Assembly (NCBI RefSeq): GCF_001612825.1
Contig: NZ_BDBE01000006.1
Location: 62,001-126,000, forward strand
Direction of reading: 5' to 3'
Origin: Nocardia caishijiensis NBRC 108228
Lineage (GTDB): Bacteria; Actinomycetota; Actinomycetes; Mycobacteriales; Mycobacteriaceae
DNA length: 64,000 nucleotides
Every line of letters begins with the position of its first letter. Within the stretch, counting starts at the first letter, position 1. Both the position numbers and the translations under genes were made by a program. A model generated the notes under the pieces. The model was not told where the DNA came from and did no database searches. It was given only the letters and a program-made list of their open reading frames with translations. Shown here in pieces: positions 1 through 8,605 of this stretch.

Positions 1-841
1 TGTAGGACAGCATCGCGGTGAGCGAGCCGATCTGCATGGTGCCGTCGTCGACGTGGTGTCCGCCGAACCAGATCACCCCGACGGCGGTGACATTGGAGAT
101 GAGCATGACGGTCGGGAACATCAGTGCCATCAGCTTGCCCACCCGCAGCGAGGCGTCGGTGAGCGAGGTATTGGCCATCCCGAAGCGCCAGATCTCCTGA
201 CGTTCCCGCACGAACGCGCGGATCACCCGGATACCGGTGATCTGCTCGCGCAGCACCCGGTTCACCCCGTCGATGCGTTCCTGCATCTGCCGGAAGCCGG
301 GCACCATCTTCGCCACGATCAGGCCCATGCTCAGCGCGAGCGCGGGCACCGCGATGAGCAACAGCCACGACAGCCCGAGGTCTTCGCGCAGGGCCATGAC
401 GATGCCGCCGACGCACATGATCGGTGCCATCACCAGAATCGTCACCGACATGACGATGAGCAGCTGCACCTGCTGGATGTCGTTGGTGGAGCGGGTGATG
501 AGCGAGGGCGCGCCGAACACACCGACCTCGCGCGCGGAGAACGTCTCCACCCGGTGCAGCACCGCGCCGCGCATGTCCCGGCCCGCGCCCATCGCCGCCT
601 GCGCGCCTAAGTACACCGAGGCCGACGAGGCGATGATCTGCACGCAGCTCACCGCGAGCATCCACAGGCCGGTGGTCCAGATGTAGCCGATATCGCCCCG
701 GGTGATGCCGTTGTCGATGAGGTCGGCGTTGAGGCTCGGCAGGTAGAGCATCGCGATGACCGAGACCAGCTGGAGCACGAGAACCCCGGCCAGCTGGGCG
801 CGGTACGGGGCCGAGTAGGTCCGCAGCAGGGTGATCAACAT
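1..841 (-). CDS. ABC exporter, permease N-terminal part (cut by window start)
   Basis: The reverse strand from ATG at 841 reads without a stop to the window edge, giving about 280 residues of an ABC exporter transmembrane domain. It begins MLITLLRTYSAPYRAQLAG and contains hydrophobic membrane segments and the coupling-type stretch REQITGIRVIRAFVRE, typical of fused permease/ATPase exporters of the multidrug/lipid type. The nucleotide-binding domain lies outside the window, so substrate and family cannot be settled. A TAGCCT hexamer (856-851) lies 9 bases before the ATG and could be its -10 box. A separate heterodimeric exporter pair occurs at 11.4-15.1 kb, so this is a third, distinct exporter gene. 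Confidence 0.85.
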   Translation of the reverse strand, partial: MLITLLRTYSAPYRAQLAGVLVLQLVSVIAMLYLPSLNADLIDNGITRGDIGYIWTTGLWMLAVSCVQIIASSASVYLGAQAAMGAGRDMRGAVLHRVETFSAREVGVFGAPSLITRSTNDIQQVQLLIVMSVTILVMAPIMCVGGIVMALREDLGLSWLLLIAVPALALSMGLIVAKMVPGFRQMQERIDGVNRVLREQITGIRVIRAFVRERQEIWRFGMANTSLTDASLRVGKLMALMFPTVMLISNVTAVGVIWFGGHHVDDGTMQIGSLTAMLSY

Positions 842-934
842 GATGGACGCAGGCTACCGCGTGCGAGAAGGCCGTGCCCCGGGTTATCCAGGCGTTTCAG
901 CAGGCCTGTGGATAAACCTCGGCCTGTGGATGAA

Positions 935-1411
935 TCAGGTTCCGGCCGGGGTCCTCGGTTCGCGGCGGGCCCAGGCACCAGGATCCGCGATCAACTCATC
1001 GATGAAACCGGGCAGTCGGTCGGCGGCGATGTCGGCGATCGTCACGTTCTCCAGCACGGCCCGGATGTTCACCCGCAGCGCGATCCAGACCTGTTGCAGC
1101 GGCTCGCCCGCGCCGGGGTAGCGCACGTCCTCGGGGCGCTGCCCGCGCACGGAGGCCAGCGGCGATTCGACGCCGCGGATCACGTCGGCCACCGAGATCT
1201 CCTCGGCAGGTCTGCCGAGGCGGTACCCGCCGTCCGGTCCGCGCCTGCTGCGCACCAGCTCGGCGCGACGCAGCTCGGCGAGCACGGTCTCGAGAACCTT
1301 CGGCGGGATCTGCGCCGCGGCGGCGATGGCCTCGGCCTTCACCACCCCGTCGGCCGCGGCGAGCTCGAGCAACGTTCGCACCGCGTAATCGACCCTTGCG
1401 GTGATATGCAC
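935..1411 (-). CDS. Rrf2 family transcriptional regulator without cluster cysteines
   Basis: A 158-residue Rrf2 protein read from GTG at 1411 (MHITARVDYAVRTLLELAAA). The N-terminal winged helix and the end of the wing (GPDGGYRLGRP) fit the family well. Rrf2 members such as IscR, NsrR and RsrR bind an Fe-S cluster through three cysteines; this protein contains no cysteine, so it probably senses something else or depends on a partner. The longer open frame starting at 1681 is rejected because its N-terminus overlaps the TetR gene and is arginine-rich shadow sequence. TAGGTT (1424-1419) lies 7 bases before the GTG, suggesting a leaderless transcript starting at the GTG itself. Confidence 0.85.
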   Translation of the reverse strand: MHITARVDYAVRTLLELAAADGVVKAEAIAAAAQIPPKVLETVLAELRRAELVRSRRGPDGGYRLGRPAEEISVADVIRGVESPLASVRGQRPEDVRYPGAGEPLQQVWIALRVNIRAVLENVTIADIAADRLPGFIDELIADPGAWARREPRTPAGT

Positions 1412-1421
1412 GGTCTCGAAC

Positions 1422-2015
1422 CTACGCGGTCGTGCCGCCGGCCAGGACGGCGGTCGCCGCGTCGAGCAGCGTCTGCTCGACGAGCGCGTCGGTGGCGCCC
1501 GGCGCCAGCTCGATCGACAGCAGCGCCACTCCGAGCACCTCGATGGCACCGGCCGCGCGCAGCATCGACTCCGGCGTCGGGTTCGGTCCGGACAGCCAGG
1601 TCCGCAGCTCCCGGGTTGGTTCCATGAGATCCGGGTAGCGATCGGCGATGGCGTTGACGATGGCCGCGGTGTCGCGCACACACAGCGCGCCCGCGTCGCG
1701 GTGGCGGATCATCCCGCGCAGGTAGGTGCGCAGGACGGCGCGGATGCCCTCGCTGTCGTACGGCACCGCGTCGATGTCGGTGACGATATCGCGCATGTGA
1801 TCGATGATCGGGTCGATGATCGCCAGCAGCAGATCGAGCTTCGACGCGTAGTGGTAATACAGCGACGCCTTTGTGATTCCCACCATATCGGCGACCTCAC
1901 GCAGGCTCGTCTGCTCGAAGCCCTTCGCGGCGAACAGTCGAAGCGCGGCGTCACGAATCGCCTGTTTAGTGCCTCCACCTGCGGTAACGGTGTCGGTGGT
2001 TTCCCGGGCAGCCAT
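1422..2015 (-). CDS. TetR family regulator, likely repressor of the divergent mmpL pair
   Basis: 197 residues from ATG at 2015, chosen over ATG 2048 because GGAGG sits about 8 bases before it. The N-terminal helix-turn-helix occupies residues 36-58 (TSLREVADMVGITKASLYYH), the best conserved part of TetR proteins. The C-terminal ligand domain is unassigned; it resembles TetR members with a TetR_C C-terminal region. The gene is divergent from two tandem MmpL transporter genes and the shared 133-base gap holds overlapping inverted repeats (2091-2116), so self-repression and repression of mmpL is the simplest reading. The inducing ligand is unknown. Confidence 0.9.
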   Translation of the reverse strand: MAARETTDTVTAGGGTKQAIRDAALRLFAAKGFEQTSLREVADMVGITKASLYYHYASKLDLLLAIIDPIIDHMRDIVTDIDAVPYDSEGIRAVLRTYLRGMIRHRDAGALCVRDTAAIVNAIADRYPDLMEPTRELRTWLSGPNPTPESMLRAAGAIEVLGVALLSIELAPGATDALVEQTLLDAATAVLAGGTTA

Positions 2016-2090
2016 GTCGTAATCCTCCCATGATTCGCGGCGATCCATCTGGCGCCCCTAAAATTGAGGTTGCCTCTCCACTTACGCCGT

Positions 2091-2116
2091 CGGTAGTCTA
2101 CCTACCGCACGGTAGG
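2091..2116. promoter_or_regulatory. Palindromic operator for the TetR/mmpL divergent promoter
   Basis: CCTACCG-CA-CGGTAGG at 2101-2116 is a perfect 7-base inverted repeat. It overlaps a second inverted pair formed by CGGTAG at 2091-2096 and CTACCG at 2102-2107. Arm length and position between divergent tetR and mmpL genes are typical of a TetR operator; the assignment is inferred from structure and location. Confidence 0.75.
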
Positions 2117-2147
2117 CAAATAATTCGCGATGTGGAGGCGGGGACAC

Positions 2148-4442
2148 GTGTCCGTATACCTGTACCGATGGGGAAAGTTCGCTTTCCGCCGCAAATGGAT
2201 AGTGTTGCCGGTCTGGCTACTGCTGTTCGTGCTGCTCGGCGCGCTCGGTGCCACTCTCAGCAAGCCGATGAGCAACGACTTCAGCATGCCGGAGCTGCCC
2301 TCGGCCCGCGCCAACGAGATCCTCGACAAGCACTTCCCCGGCATGTCCGAACAGTTCAAGTTCGACGCCGTGGCAGGCACCTACGTGATCGCCGCGCCGG
2401 AAGGCCAGCAGCTCACCGACCCGGCCAACCGTGCCGCGATCGAGGCGTTCATCGGCAAGCTCGGTGAACTGCCGATCGTCGACAAGACCAAGCCGCTGGC
2501 CAACCCGATCGAGATGACCGACAAGATGGGCTGCCTGAGCAACCCTGACCCGTCGACCTGCTCGGGCGCCCCGCTGAACGTGCTCAACGAAACCGCACCG
2601 AAGACCGTCGCCACGCTGAACGTGCCGTTCACCATCAAGAACGTCACCGACGTGACCGACGCCGAGCGCGACACCGCCTTCGAGGTCGGCGCCGACGCCC
2701 GCAACGCCGGTCTGACCGTCGAACTCAGCGGTTCCATCGCCATGAAGCAGGAGCAGCCGAGCGGCAAGTCCGAGCTGATCGGTATGGGCGTCGCGCTGAT
2801 CGTCATGGTGATCGCCTTCGGTGCCATCGTCGCCGCGGTCGTCCCGATCGTCACCGCCATCGTCGGCCTCGGCGCCGCCACCTCGACGATCATGCTCGGC
2901 ACGTCCTTCATGGAAGTGCCCGGCTTCACCACCTTCCTCGCCTCGATGATCGGTATCGCGCTGTCGATCGACTACGCGCTGTTCATCGTCTCCCGCTACA
3001 AACACGAACTGTCGGTGCGTGATTCGGCCGAGGAGGCCGCCGGTACCGCGCTGGGCACCGCCGGTTCGGCCGTGGTGTTCGCCGGTCTCACCGTCATCAT
3101 CGCGCTCGGCGCGCTGAGCATCGTCGGCGTGGAGTTCCTGACCTTCATGGGTCTCGGTGGCGCCATCGCCGCCGCGTTCGCGGTGCTCACCGCGATCACC
3201 CTGATGCCCGCGCTGATGGGCGCGTTCGGCAAGACACTGTTCAAGCCGAAGCTGCCGCTGGTGGCCCAGCACGATCCCGAGGACGAGAACTCGGTCACCA
3301 ACGGCCAGCGTTTCGCCCGCCTGATCGGCAAGGCGCCGTGGGTGGCGCTCATCCTGTCGGTGGTCGTGCTCGGTGCGCTCGCCGCACCCGCCGCGGGCCT
3401 GAACCTCGGCCTGCCCGGCGAGGACAGCCTGCCCAAGACCTCGACCGTGCGTAAGGCCTACGACCTGCGCACCGAGGGCTTCGGTGAGGGCAGCAACGGT
3501 GTGCTCATGGTCGTCGCCGACCTGAGCGCCACGCCCGAGGGTCAGCGTGCGGCGGCGCTCGGCGCGCTGCGCGACAAACTCGCCTCCTACGAGGGCATGG
3601 ACTACGTCACCGAGCCGCAGTGGAGCGAGGACAAGCAGGGCGCCATGCTCAGCGGCGTCCCGGTGTCCGGTCCGAACAACCAGGAGACCAAGGATCTGGT
3701 GCAGTCGGCGCGCGGCGCCGAGGCCGAACTGCAGGCGCAGTACGGCATGCAGTACGGCATCACCGGTACCACCGCGATCTACGCCGATGTCGACCACGCG
3801 CTGCTCAGCAAGATCGTGCCGTACCTGGCCATCGTCGCCGGTGCCGCGTTCATCCTGCTGATCCTGGTGTTCCGCTCGATCCTGGTTCCGCTCACCGCGG
3901 CGCTCGGATTCCTGCTGTCGATGGCGGCCACCTTCGGTGCCACCGTGCTGATCTTCCAGGAGGGCGCGTTCGGCCTGATCTCCGATCCACAACCGCTGGT
4001 CAGCTTCCTGCCGATCATGTTGATCGGCTTGGTGTTCGGTCTCGCCATGGACTACCAGGTGTTCCTGGTGACCCGCATGCGCGAGGAATTCGTGCACGGC
4101 CGTTCGCCGAAGGACGCCATGGTCGCCGGTTACCACCACGGCGCCCGCGTGGTCACCTCGGCCGCGATCATCATGATCTCGGTGTTCGGCTCCTTCATCA
4201 TGGAAACCGACGTCACCGCGAAGTCGTTCGGTTTCGCGCTGGCCGCCGGTGTCGCCATCGACGCCTTCGTGGTCCGCATGGTGATCGTGCCCGCGTTGCT
4301 GGTGATCATGGGCAAGTGGGCGTGGTGGATGCCGAAGTGGCTCGACCGCATCGTTCCCGATATCGACGTCGAGGGCGCCAAGCTCGAGCAGCTGCGCAAC
4401 TCGGGTACCGAGACGGTGAAGCACCCGGTCGCCGTCGGCTGA
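2148..4442 (+). CDS. MmpL/RND family membrane transporter, first of a tandem pair
   Basis: 764 residues from GTG at 2148 (MSVYLYRWGKFAFRRKW); GGAGG at 2134-2138 supports this over ATG 2130, and the sister gene starts the same way. The layout is the MMPL one: an N-terminal helix, a soluble loop of about 150 residues, a helix bundle, and a repeat of the pattern. The intramembrane Asp-Tyr pairs that carry protons in MmpL proteins are present at D275-Y276 (ALSIDYALFIVSRYKHEL) and D635-Y636 (FGLAMDYQVFLVTRMREE). Such proteins move lipids or drugs across the inner membrane by proton motive force; the substrate here is unknown. Two cysteines occur in the first loop (GCLSNPDPSTCSG), as in the paralogue. 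Confidence 0.92.
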   Translation: MSVYLYRWGKFAFRRKWIVLPVWLLLFVLLGALGATLSKPMSNDFSMPELPSARANEILDKHFPGMSEQFKFDAVAGTYVIAAPEGQQLTDPANRAAIEAFIGKLGELPIVDKTKPLANPIEMTDKMGCLSNPDPSTCSGAPLNVLNETAPKTVATLNVPFTIKNVTDVTDAERDTAFEVGADARNAGLTVELSGSIAMKQEQPSGKSELIGMGVALIVMVIAFGAIVAAVVPIVTAIVGLGAATSTIMLGTSFMEVPGFTTFLASMIGIALSIDYALFIVSRYKHELSVRDSAEEAAGTALGTAGSAVVFAGLTVIIALGALSIVGVEFLTFMGLGGAIAAAFAVLTAITLMPALMGAFGKTLFKPKLPLVAQHDPEDENSVTNGQRFARLIGKAPWVALILSVVVLGALAAPAAGLNLGLPGEDSLPKTSTVRKAYDLRTEGFGEGSNGVLMVVADLSATPEGQRAAALGALRDKLASYEGMDYVTEPQWSEDKQGAMLSGVPVSGPNNQETKDLVQSARGAEAELQAQYGMQYGITGTTAIYADVDHALLSKIVPYLAIVAGAAFILLILVFRSILVPLTAALGFLLSMAATFGATVLIFQEGAFGLISDPQPLVSFLPIMLIGLVFGLAMDYQVFLVTRMREEFVHGRSPKDAMVAGYHHGARVVTSAAIIMISVFGSFIMETDVTAKSFGFALAAGVAIDAFVVRMVIVPALLVIMGKWAWWMPKWLDRIVPDIDVEGAKLEQLRNSGTETVKHPVAVG

Positions 4443-4458
4443 CCGTAATGCCCTACCC

Positions 4459-4491
4459 GACCCCGCGATCCGCCCCATGGATCGCGGGGTC
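4459..4491 (+). terminator. Hairpin between the two mmpL genes
   Basis: Perfect 13-base stem: GACCCCGCGATCC (4459-4471) pairs with GGATCGCGGGGTC (4479-4491) around a 7-base loop, 17 bases after the first mmpL stop. There is no long T-run, so it may attenuate read-through rather than terminate fully. Confidence 0.6.
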
Positions 4492-4604
4492 GTCGCATGT
4501 GCGGGCCCGGTTGCTTGATATCGCGGTATCGCGGCAGCAGACTCAGGACTAGCTCGACCCGGCTCTACCTCCACGTGCTGCACCGAATCACCGAGGAGAA
4601 ACCC

Positions 4605-6893
4605 GTGTCCGTCTATCTGTACCGGTGGGGAAAGCTGGCCTTTCGCCGCAAGTGGATCGTGCTCCCCGTCTGGTTACTCTGCTTCATGGTGCTCGGCGGA
4701 CTCGGTGCCCAACTGCAGAAGCCGATGACCGACGACTTCAGCATGCCGAACCTGCCGTCCGAGCGGGCGACCGAAATCCTCGACAAGCACTTCCCCGGCA
4801 TGTCGGAGGCGTTCGCGTTCGACGCCGTCACCGGCACCTATGTGATCGGCGCGCCCGCTGGGCAGAAGCTCACCGACCCGGCCAACCGTCAGGCCGTCGC
4901 GGGAATCATCCAGCGGCTGGAGCAGTTGCCGATCGTCGATCACACCGAACCGATCGTCGATCCGATCACGGCCACCGAGGAGATGGGTTGCCTCACCGCC
5001 CAGCCTGATCCGTCGACGTGCAGCGGCGCACCGGTCAACGTGCTGAACGAATCGGCACCCGAGACCGTCGCCTATTTCAGCGTGCCGTTCACCATCAAAG
5101 AATTCGCCGATGTGAAACCGGAGGACCGCGAGGCCGCCTACGCCGTCGGCGACGAAGCGCGCGCGGCCGGGCTGACCGTCGAGATGAGCGGCAGCCTGCC
5201 GATGGAGCAGGAGATGCCGAGCGGCAAGTCCGAGATGATCGGTATGGCCGTGGCTCTGGTGGTGATGATCGTGGCGTTCGGCGCGATCGTGGCGGCCTTC
5301 GTGCCGATCATCACCGCGATCGTCGGTCTCGGCGCCGCGACTTCGCTGATCTTCCTGTCCACCACGGTGCTCGAGATCCCGAGCTTCACCACGTTCCTCG
5401 CCTCGATGATCGGTATCGCGCTGTCGATCGACTACGCGCTGTTCATCGTCTCCCGCTACAAACACGAACTGTCCGTGCAGGATTCGGCCGAAGAAGCCGC
5501 CGGTACCGCCCTCGGCACGGCGGGTTCGGCGGTGGTGTTCGCCGGTCTCACCGTCATCATCGCGCTGGCCGGGCTGGCCATCGTCGGCGTCCGGTTCCTC
5601 ACGTTCATGGGTCTCGGTGGCGCCGTCGCCGCCGCGTTCGCGGTGCTCACCGCGATCACGCTGATGCCCGCGTTGCTCGGCGCGTTCGGCAAGGCGTTGT
5701 TCAAACCGAAACTGCCGCTGGTGGCCCAGCACGATCCCGAGGACGACAGCGTCGTCACCAACGGCACCCGCGTCGCCCGCGTGATCGCCAAGTTCCCCGC
5801 GGTGACGATGATCCTGGCCATCGTGGTGCTCGGGTTGCTCGCCGCGCCCGCGCTCAACCTGAACCTCGGACTGCCGGGCGAGGACAGCCTGCCCAAGTCG
5901 ACCACCGTGCGCAAGGCCTACGACCTGCGCACCGAGGGTTTCGGCGAGGGCAGCAACGGTGTGCTGCAGGTGGCGGTCGACCTGTCCGACACCCCCGCCG
6001 ATCAGCGGCCCGCCGCGCTGAACGCCTTGCGCGACAAGCTCATATCCTATCCCGACATGGATCTGGTCACCGAACCGCAGATGAGCCAGGACGGTGCGGG
6101 CGCGCTCATCAACGGCGTGCCCAAGTCGGGTCCGAACGATCAGTCGACCAAGGATCTGGTGCAGTCCGCCCGCGATGCGGAGGCTGAGCTGCACGAGCAG
6201 TACCAGATGTCGTACGGCATCACGGGAACCACCGCGATCTACGCCGATATCGACCACGTGCTGTTGAGCAAGATCGTCCCGTACATGGCGATCGTCGCCG
6301 GTGCCGCGTTCATCCTGCTGATCCTGGTGTTCCGCTCGATCCTGGTTCCGCTCACCGCGGCGCTCGGATTCCTGCTGTCGATGGCGGCCACCTTCGGTGC
6401 CACCGTGCTGATCTTCCAGGAGGGCAAGCTCGGGCTGATCTCGGACCCGCATCCGCTGGTCAGCTTCCTACCGATCATGTTGATCGGCTTGGTGTTCGGT
6501 CTCGCCATGGACTACCAGGTGTTCCTGGTGACCCGCATGCGCGAGGAGTACGTGCACGGTGCCGACCCGACCGAGGCGGTGGAGAAGGGTTATCACCACG
6601 GCGCGCGCGTGGTCACCTCGGCCGCGATCATCATGATCTCGGTGTTCGGCTCATTCCTGCTCGAATCCGATGTCACCGCCAAGTCGATGGGCTTCGCGCT
6701 CGCGGCGGGTGTCGCGCTCGACGCCTTCGTCGTGCGCATGGTGCTCATTCCCGCCCTGCTCGTGCTGCTGGGCAAGTGGGCCTGGTGGATGCCCGCCTGG
6801 CTGGACAAGATCGTTCCCGACATCGACGTGGAAGGCTCCAAGCTGCGCGAGATCCAGCACAACCACCGCGAAGCGGCGGCAACGAAACTGTGA
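4605..6893 (+). CDS. MmpL/RND family membrane transporter, second of the pair
   Basis: 762 residues from GTG at 4605, with GAGGAG at 4593-4598 as ribosome site; the in-frame start at 4497 would add residues that run through the intergenic hairpin region and is rejected. It is strongly similar to the preceding transporter along its whole length, with the same proton-relay Asp-Tyr pairs (D276-Y277 and D636-Y637) and the same paired cysteines in the first loop. From 5401 on it aligns with the first gene at a constant offset of 2460 bases, including stretches identical at DNA level (e.g. 6291-6425 with 3831-3965). It arose by tandem duplication. Whether the two form a heteromer or have split substrates cannot be told. 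Confidence 0.92.
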   Translation: MSVYLYRWGKLAFRRKWIVLPVWLLCFMVLGGLGAQLQKPMTDDFSMPNLPSERATEILDKHFPGMSEAFAFDAVTGTYVIGAPAGQKLTDPANRQAVAGIIQRLEQLPIVDHTEPIVDPITATEEMGCLTAQPDPSTCSGAPVNVLNESAPETVAYFSVPFTIKEFADVKPEDREAAYAVGDEARAAGLTVEMSGSLPMEQEMPSGKSEMIGMAVALVVMIVAFGAIVAAFVPIITAIVGLGAATSLIFLSTTVLEIPSFTTFLASMIGIALSIDYALFIVSRYKHELSVQDSAEEAAGTALGTAGSAVVFAGLTVIIALAGLAIVGVRFLTFMGLGGAVAAAFAVLTAITLMPALLGAFGKALFKPKLPLVAQHDPEDDSVVTNGTRVARVIAKFPAVTMILAIVVLGLLAAPALNLNLGLPGEDSLPKSTTVRKAYDLRTEGFGEGSNGVLQVAVDLSDTPADQRPAALNALRDKLISYPDMDLVTEPQMSQDGAGALINGVPKSGPNDQSTKDLVQSARDAEAELHEQYQMSYGITGTTAIYADIDHVLLSKIVPYMAIVAGAAFILLILVFRSILVPLTAALGFLLSMAATFGATVLIFQEGKLGLISDPHPLVSFLPIMLIGLVFGLAMDYQVFLVTRMREEYVHGADPTEAVEKGYHHGARVVTSAAIIMISVFGSFLLESDVTAKSMGFALAAGVALDAFVVRMVLIPALLVLLGKWAWWMPAWLDKIVPDIDVEGSKLREIQHNHREAAATKL

Positions 6894-6900
6894 GATCCGA

Positions 6901-6928
6901 GGCCGGGCACCGTGATCGGTGTCCGGCC
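6901..6928 (+). terminator. Hairpin after the mmpL pair
   Basis: GGCCGGGCACC (6901-6911) pairs with GGTGTCCGGCC (6918-6928), one G-U pair, 7 bases after the mmpL stop. It overlaps the 3' end of the convergent small membrane protein gene and could serve both directions. Confidence 0.6.
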
Positions 6929-7182
6929 TACTTACTCGGCTGCGGGACCTCGCATTCGGTCACCCTCGGGTTCAGTCCGATGTAGTTCCCCGGTCCCGCC
7001 GCCGCTGTGACGGCGATCGTCGCCCAATCCGAGCACTCCCTCGGCAGCTTCGAAAAATAGTGCCGCTGACCTGCGGCAAGCAGCCCCACAGCCACCCACC
7101 CCAACACGATCAGAACCAAGAGCTTCCCCCCGAGCCCGATCCCGGACTTCGCGGGTGGCGGCACACGCCCGCGCATATTCAT
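6928..7182 (-). CDS. Small single-pass membrane protein, unknown function
   Basis: 84 residues from ATG at 7182, which has GGAAGGA just upstream; the longer frame from 7233 lacks a good site. The protein has a short basic cytoplasmic end, one transmembrane segment (LGGKLLVLIVLGWVAVGLLA) and an outside domain of about 45 residues with two cysteines (ECSDWA and TECEVP) that could form a disulfide. I do not recognise a family. It is convergent with the mmpL pair and separated from glxA by about 290 bases that hold no gene. Confidence 0.65.
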   Translation of the reverse strand: MNMRGRVPPPAKSGIGLGGKLLVLIVLGWVAVGLLAAGQRHYFSKLPRECSDWATIAVTAAAGPGNYIGLNPRVTECEVPQPSK

Positions 7183-7461
7183 CGTTCCTTCCCGGATTTC
7201 GGTGTAACTCAGTCTATTACGCGAGTGCTGCACCGCAGGTCGGACGCGGGTGAATACCAGCTGACAGGTCCGGGCTATCGATCACCGCACGTGTGCTGCG
7301 GTTTCGCGGGTTCGCGACGGGCACCGGCAGGCGGGCGCACGCCGTGCCTGATCGCGTTCGCGGCGTGAATTCCCAGGGCGAAGTCCTTCAATTTCTTCCA
7401 CATGACCCCATGGTCGCGAGGTCCGTCCGCCCCGAGAAGTGGCGTAGATGACGACTGACGC

Positions 7462-7473
7462 TAAGATTCGGAC
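7462..7473 (+). promoter_or_regulatory. Leaderless -10 box of the glxA-type gene
   Basis: TAAGAT at 7462-7467 is followed by six bases and then the ATG at 7474. TANNNT placed 6-7 bases before a start codon is the usual signature of leaderless transcripts in mycobacteria and relatives; no Shine-Dalgarno sequence is present. Confidence 0.55.
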
Positions 7474-8490
7474 ATGGGTCCGACAGTGTCCGTGCTGGCC
7501 TACGACGGGATGACGGCGTTCGAAGCAGGCATCGTCATCGAGGTGTTCGGGCTCGTGTGGTCCGACATCGACCAACCCTGGTACGACCTGAAGATCTGCA
7601 CTGAAACCGCCGACGCCATCAGGGTGATCGGCGGCGCGACCATGACCAGCCCCTACGGCCTCGCCGACTTCGCCGCCGCGGACACCGTGGTGGTGCCAAG
7701 CGTGGCCGACCCGCGTGCCTCCCCCTCACCGGAACTGATCGACGCACTACGACAGGCACATCGCAACGGCGCGCACATCGTGTCGATCTGCTCGGGCGCG
7801 TTCGCACTCGCGGGAGCCGGGCTGCTGGACGGACGCCGGGCCACCACGCACTGGCGCTACGCCGATCTGCTGCGTGAGCGGTACCCCGCCGTGGTCGTCG
7901 ACGCCGAACCGCTCTACACCGACGACGGCGACATCCTCACCAGCGCGGGCTGCGCGGCGGGCCTCGACCTCGCGCTGCACCTGGTCCGCACCGATATGGG
8001 CGCGTCCGTGGCGAACGCGGTCGCCCGCAGACTGGTCGTCCCACCGCACCGCTCCGGCGGTCAGGCGCAGTACATCGAGGCACCGATGCCGCCCGCACCG
8101 CTCGACGACCCGGTCGGCCGCAGCCTCGCCTGGGCGGCCGAGCACCTCACCACGCCGGTCAGCGCCGCCGACCTCGCCCGGGTGGCCGGACTCTCGCAGC
8201 GCACCTATCTGCGCCATTTCGTTCGCGCCACCGGCACCACCCCGAGCAAATGGCTCATCGAACAACGCATCCAGGCCGCCCTCGCGATGCTCGAAACCAG
8301 CGACGCCCCCGTGGAGGAGATCGCCACGGCCGTCGGCTTCGCCACCGCGGTCACCTTCCGCCACCACTTCGCCAAGGCGCTGCACACCTCCCCCTCGGCC
8401 TACCGCAGCACCTTTCGCACCGCACAAAGCAAAAGCCCCTCACCTGTCGAAACAGGTGAGGGGCTCGCTGGCGGTGGCGGAGGGATTTGA
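7474..8490 (+). CDS. GlxA-type AraC regulator with a DJ-1/PfpI domain
   Basis: 338 residues. Residues 1-190 form a class I glutamine-amidotransferase-like DJ-1/PfpI domain with the nucleophile-elbow cysteine C106 (SICSGAFALAGAGLL) followed by the family's ATTHW motif. Residues 225-320 form the paired AraC helix-turn-helix (SQRTYLRHFVRATGTTPSKW and AVGFATAVTFRHHFAK). These fusions regulate amine, arginine or betaine catabolism genes, but no target is evident nearby. The last 20 or so residues (after YRSTFRTAQ) are low complexity and encoded by the terminator and 3' end of the opposite-strand tRNA-Ser, so the coding end has run into RNA-gene sequence. Confidence 0.92.
   Translation: MGPTVSVLAYDGMTAFEAGIVIEVFGLVWSDIDQPWYDLKICTETADAIRVIGGATMTSPYGLADFAAADTVVVPSVADPRASPSPELIDALRQAHRNGAHIVSICSGAFALAGAGLLDGRRATTHWRYADLLRERYPAVVVDAEPLYTDDGDILTSAGCAAGLDLALHLVRTDMGASVANAVARRLVVPPHRSGGQAQYIEAPMPPAPLDDPVGRSLAWAAEHLTTPVSAADLARVAGLSQRTYLRHFVRATGTTPSKWLIEQRIQAALAMLETSDAPVEEIATAVGFATAVTFRHHFAKALHTSPSAYRSTFRTAQSKSPSPVETGEGLAGGGGGI
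8431..8465 (-). terminator. Rho-independent terminator of tRNA-Ser(CGA)
   Basis: AGCCCCTCACCTGT (8434-8447), loop CGAA, ACAGGTGAGGGGCT (8452-8465): a perfect 14-base stem. On the minus strand it is followed by TTTTGCTTTG, so it terminates the tRNA transcript. It lies inside the coding end of the glxA-type gene on the other strand. Confidence 0.85.
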
Positions 8491-8559
8491 ACCCTCGGAC
8501 GGGGGTTACCCGTCACACGCTTTCGAGGCGTGCTCCTTAGGCCGCTCGGACACGCCACC
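8469..8559 (-). tRNA. tRNA-Ser(CGA), CCA encoded
   Basis: Full type II cloverleaf on the minus strand: acceptor GGTGGCG at the 5' end pairs with CGCCACC, anticodon arm CACGC-CTCGAAA-GCGTG (anticodon CGA), a long variable arm, T-loop GGTTCAAATCC, and discriminator G followed by an encoded CCA at 8471-8469. Confidence 0.95.
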
Positions 8560-8605
8560 GCCGACTACGGTACCGGATGGGGCGCGGAATCACTAAATCG
8601 GCTGG

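Noticed and set aside
2217-4583. Long 788-residue minus-strand frame opposite the first mmpL
   Set aside because: Arg/His/Glu/Gly-rich shadow of a GC-rich gene with no ribosome site or domain; the opposite frame encodes a clear transporter.
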